From the NCBI GenBank assembly GCA_023818375.1, contig JAMWCC010000022.1, positions 1 to 34,366 of the forward strand: 34,366 nt of DNA, written 5' to 3'. The notes under the pieces were generated by a model. The model was not told the DNA's origin. It was given only the letters and a program-made list of their open reading frames with translations, and ran no database searches. The position numbers were made by a program, and so were the translations under genes. Positions 32,734-34,366 of this stretch are shown here, piece by piece. Source of the DNA: Candidatus Omnitrophota bacterium. Its GTDB lineage: Bacteria; Ratteibacteria; UBA8468; B48-G9; DTJG01. How positions within the stretch are numbered: position 1 is the stretch's first letter; every line of letters starts with the position of its first letter.

Positions 32734-33915
32734 TTATAGCACTCTTTCCCAGATTTTCCAAAACTCAATGTATTTCTGTTTTATAAGGCAAAAAATTTTT
32801 GTGTCAGGACAAAGCCCTGAAATATTTTGGAGTACATAATCTACACCGTAATTTTTTAGCAACGAGATTAGTTTTTGACTTTCAGCATCTGTTGGTTCGT
32901 TATAGTATAGACAACATGCAGCAAAAAAACAAATATTTTCCGGAAAAATACCCTGTTGCTGGCAAAGCTTGGCTGCACCAATTATCCTGTCTTCATTACC
33001 CATCTTTCTTATTGGTTCTCTTCCTACTCTTGCTATAGTATCCCCAAGTGCCTTATTAGAAAATCTTGAAAGAAGGTCGTTGTAATAATCATCCAATTCT
33101 TCTGCTGGAACATTGTATCTTTTATTTATTGCCTGTTTGATTTCGAGATATGCTTTTTTTAAAAGATTTTTTATTTTTTCATCTTCAAGAGCCTGCCAGA
33201 TAAAATTGTATCCCTTTAGGTGCCCTGCATACGCAAGTGCTGCGTGGGTAAAATTGTGTATATAAAGTTTCATCGCTTCATAGGGTTCAATATTTTCAAC
33301 AAAAAGAAAATCCTTGATTTCAGGCAGTTCACCCTTAAACATGCCTTTGGCAACAGGCATTGTTTTATAAGGCTCCGCAAGTATTATTAATGGGTATTGC
33401 CTTTTAAGTTCCTCCGGTACAATAGGAATCATTCTTCCTAAAACTGTCTCCACAAGTCCAACCTTGTCTGTAAAATATGCAATAGCATTATGTTCAAGAT
33501 TCTCCAGCAGCATCTGTCTTAAAATTTTGCTTGCGTCTTTTATATTTTCTCCGATGATAATATCCAGGTAAGAATCAGGAGCCTTTATTGATTTTTCTTC
33601 TATGATTTTTTTTAGAATCGGGATGAGCTGTTTAACATTATTAACGCCAACAGAAAAACTTATAAGGTTAACATCAATTGAAGTATCAACAATTTTTGAT
33701 AATTCTGTACTCTTTATTCCAGAAATGTTCTTAATAGTCAGTTTTTCAGTGTTTTCAGCTACTAACCAGAGTGGATATTCTTTTTTTTTATTCAGAGTTT
33801 CAATAATATCATCAATAACATCGACAAAAATTATATGATATCCAGATTCATAATAAAGCTGTCCAAAAAACCCCCTTCCAATATTTCCTGCACCAAAATG
33901 CAAAACCTTTTTCAT
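32734..33915 (-). CDS. mtlD: Mannitol-1-phosphate 5-dehydrogenase-like protein
   Basis: The N-terminal Rossmann motif HFGAGNIGRGFFGQLYYESG and the mid-protein FTDKVGLVETVLGRMIPIVP match the polyol-specific long-chain dehydrogenase family. IEPYEAMKLYIHNFTHAALA carries the catalytic K-x(4)-N-x-x-H set. Length (393) is close to MtlD (about 380). MtlD interconverts mannitol 1-phosphate and fructose 6-phosphate with NAD. No mannitol PTS gene is in the window, so the substrate is not proven. It is the first gene of the 12-gene minus run. ATG 33915 has no ribosome site, and a -10-like TAAAAT lies 10 bases ahead, so the mRNA may be leaderless. Confidence 0.85.
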   Translation of the reverse strand: MKKVLHFGAGNIGRGFFGQLYYESGYHIIFVDVIDDIIETLNKKKEYPLWLVAENTEKLTIKNISGIKSTELSKIVDTSIDVNLISFSVGVNNVKQLIPILKKIIEEKSIKAPDSYLDIIIGENIKDASKILRQMLLENLEHNAIAYFTDKVGLVETVLGRMIPIVPEELKRQYPLIILAEPYKTMPVAKGMFKGELPEIKDFLFVENIEPYEAMKLYIHNFTHAALAYAGHLKGYNFIWQALEDEKIKNLLKKAYLEIKQAINKRYNVPAEELDDYYNDLLSRFSNKALGDTIARVGREPIRKMGNEDRIIGAAKLCQQQGIFPENICFFAACCLYYNEPTDAESQKLISLLKNYGVDYVLQNISGLCPDTKIFCLIKQKYIEFWKIWERVL

Positions 33916-33924
33916 AACAGCTTT

Positions 33925-33954
33925 ATTTTAGCATCGAATTGGTTCCTCCAACAA
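33925..33954 (-). promoter_or_regulatory. Candidate promoter of the 12-gene operon
   Basis: Minus-strand TTGTTG (33954-33949) and TAAAAT (33930-33925) are 18 bases apart. The start would fall near 33918, leaving only about three bases before ATG 33915. Box quality is moderate. Confidence 0.4.
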
Positions 33955-33965
33955 AATTTTTGTGA

Positions 33966-33971
33966 TATAAT
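33966..33971 (+). promoter_or_regulatory. -10 box of tRNA-Ala
   Basis: A perfect TATAAT ends 9 bases before the tRNA 5' end. A weak -35 (TTCCTC, 33943-33948) lies 17 bases upstream. The box may also serve surE, which follows the tRNA by 24 bases. Confidence 0.45.
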
Positions 33972-33980
33972 AAAATTTTA

Positions 33981-34053
33981 GGGGCAGTAGCTCAGCAGGG
34001 AGAGCGCCAGAATCGCACTCTGGAGGTCGCCGGTTCAATTCCGGTCTGCTCCA
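33981..34053 (+). tRNA. tRNA-Ala (CGC)
   Basis: Acceptor GGGGCAG (33981-33987) pairs with CTGCTCC (34046-34052) and includes the G3-U70 wobble that identifies alanine tRNAs. The anticodon arm CCAGA/ATCGCAC/TCTGG gives anticodon CGC (reads GCG). The T arm is GCCGG/TTCAATT/CCGGT. Discriminator A at 34053; CCA not encoded; 73 bases. Confidence 0.95.
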
Positions 34054-34077
34054 TGTTCTTTTTTGAAAAACACTAAG

Positions 34078-34366
34078 ATGAAAAAAATGGTCCTTGTATC
34101 TAACGACGATGGCATTTTTGCGGATGGTTTAAATATTTTGTGCACTGCACTTTCTTCTGATTTTGATGTTGTTGTTGTTGCTCCTGACTCGGAAAGAAGC
34201 AATGTAGGACACGCAATAACTTTAAGTATGCCGTTGAAGGTTGAACAGGTTCGAATGCCATGTGGAATGATTGGCTATAGCGTCAATGGGATGCCGGCGG
34301 ATTGCATAAAGATTGCGGTCGCAAGTTTGTTAAACAGAAAACCCAACCTTGTAATTTCGGGAATAA
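34078..34366 (+). CDS. surE: SurE 5'-nucleotidase, N-terminal part (cut by window end)
   Basis: The first 96 residues match SurE: MVLVSNDDGIFADGLN contains the metal-binding Asp-Asp, VVVVAPDSERSNVGHAITL holds the conserved PDSERS-x-x-GH loop, and GMPADCIKIAV and PNLVISGI follow. SurE removes phosphate from nucleoside monophosphates and short polyphosphates. ATG 34078 lacks a clear ribosome site; the gene starts 24 bases after tRNA-Ala and may share its transcript. The remaining 3' part is outside the window. Confidence 0.92.
   Translation, partial: MKKMVLVSNDDGIFADGLNILCTALSSDFDVVVVAPDSERSNVGHAITLSMPLKVEQVRMPCGMIGYSVNGMPADCIKIAVASLLNRKPNLVISGI

Overview
The window is AT-rich bacterial DNA, densely coded, with many 1-4 base gene overlaps. 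It reads as a chromosomal segment of a Gram-negative-type, probably uncultured bacterium. Evidence for an outer membrane is a GT9 (heptosyltransferase-type) glycosyltransferase, an RND efflux pump with its periplasmic adaptor, and SurE. The organism uses GatB-type tRNA amidation, and none of the three tRNA genes encodes CCA. A prepilin with the H-X9-DG motif, cohesin/dockerin modules and a DUF7948-like protein resemble Omnitrophota/PVC-type genomes, but I cannot fix the phylum from sequence alone.

Layout. Bases 1-93 are the 3' end of an IS110-type transposase gene; the element has cut off the 3' part of a secreted-protein gene (90-434, minus). Minus-strand genes at 479-4095 encode a protein with cohesin modules and, coupled to it, a clostripain-type protease with a C-terminal dockerin. 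A tRNA-Pro gene lies 9 bases upstream of the cohesin gene. Next come a small lipoprotein and a GT9 glycosyltransferase (minus), a rhomboid protease-TPR fusion (plus), tRNA-Thr(CGT), and an RND pump/adaptor pair (minus). A 384-base gap holds two good promoters. It is followed by a half-length IS630-like HTH protein plus a radical SAM/SPASM enzyme (plus), then a GH63-type glycosidase coupled to a URO-D-family protein (minus). A prepilin-Ig fusion, a phosphodiesterase, CinA and MltG follow on the plus strand (16244-20803).

From 33915 down to 20807 the minus strand is one nearly gapless run of 12 genes: mannitol-1-phosphate-type dehydrogenase, zinc alcohol/polyol dehydrogenase, E1-alpha, E1-beta and E2 of a 2-oxoacid dehydrogenase complex, serine acetyltransferase, LysM-NlpC/P60 hydrolase, aldose-epimerase-like protein, GatB, CtpA, divergent polysaccharide deacetylase and TsaD. 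It joins polyol-to-acetyl-CoA metabolism with cell-wall maintenance and translation functions. The window ends with tRNA-Ala(CGC) followed by the start of surE.

The most unusual material is the cohesin/dockerin pair (the cohesin protein appears to carry a second, divergent cohesin-like module), the tRNA-headed and apparently leaderless gene starts, the prepilin-Ig fusion, and the HTH-radical SAM cassette.
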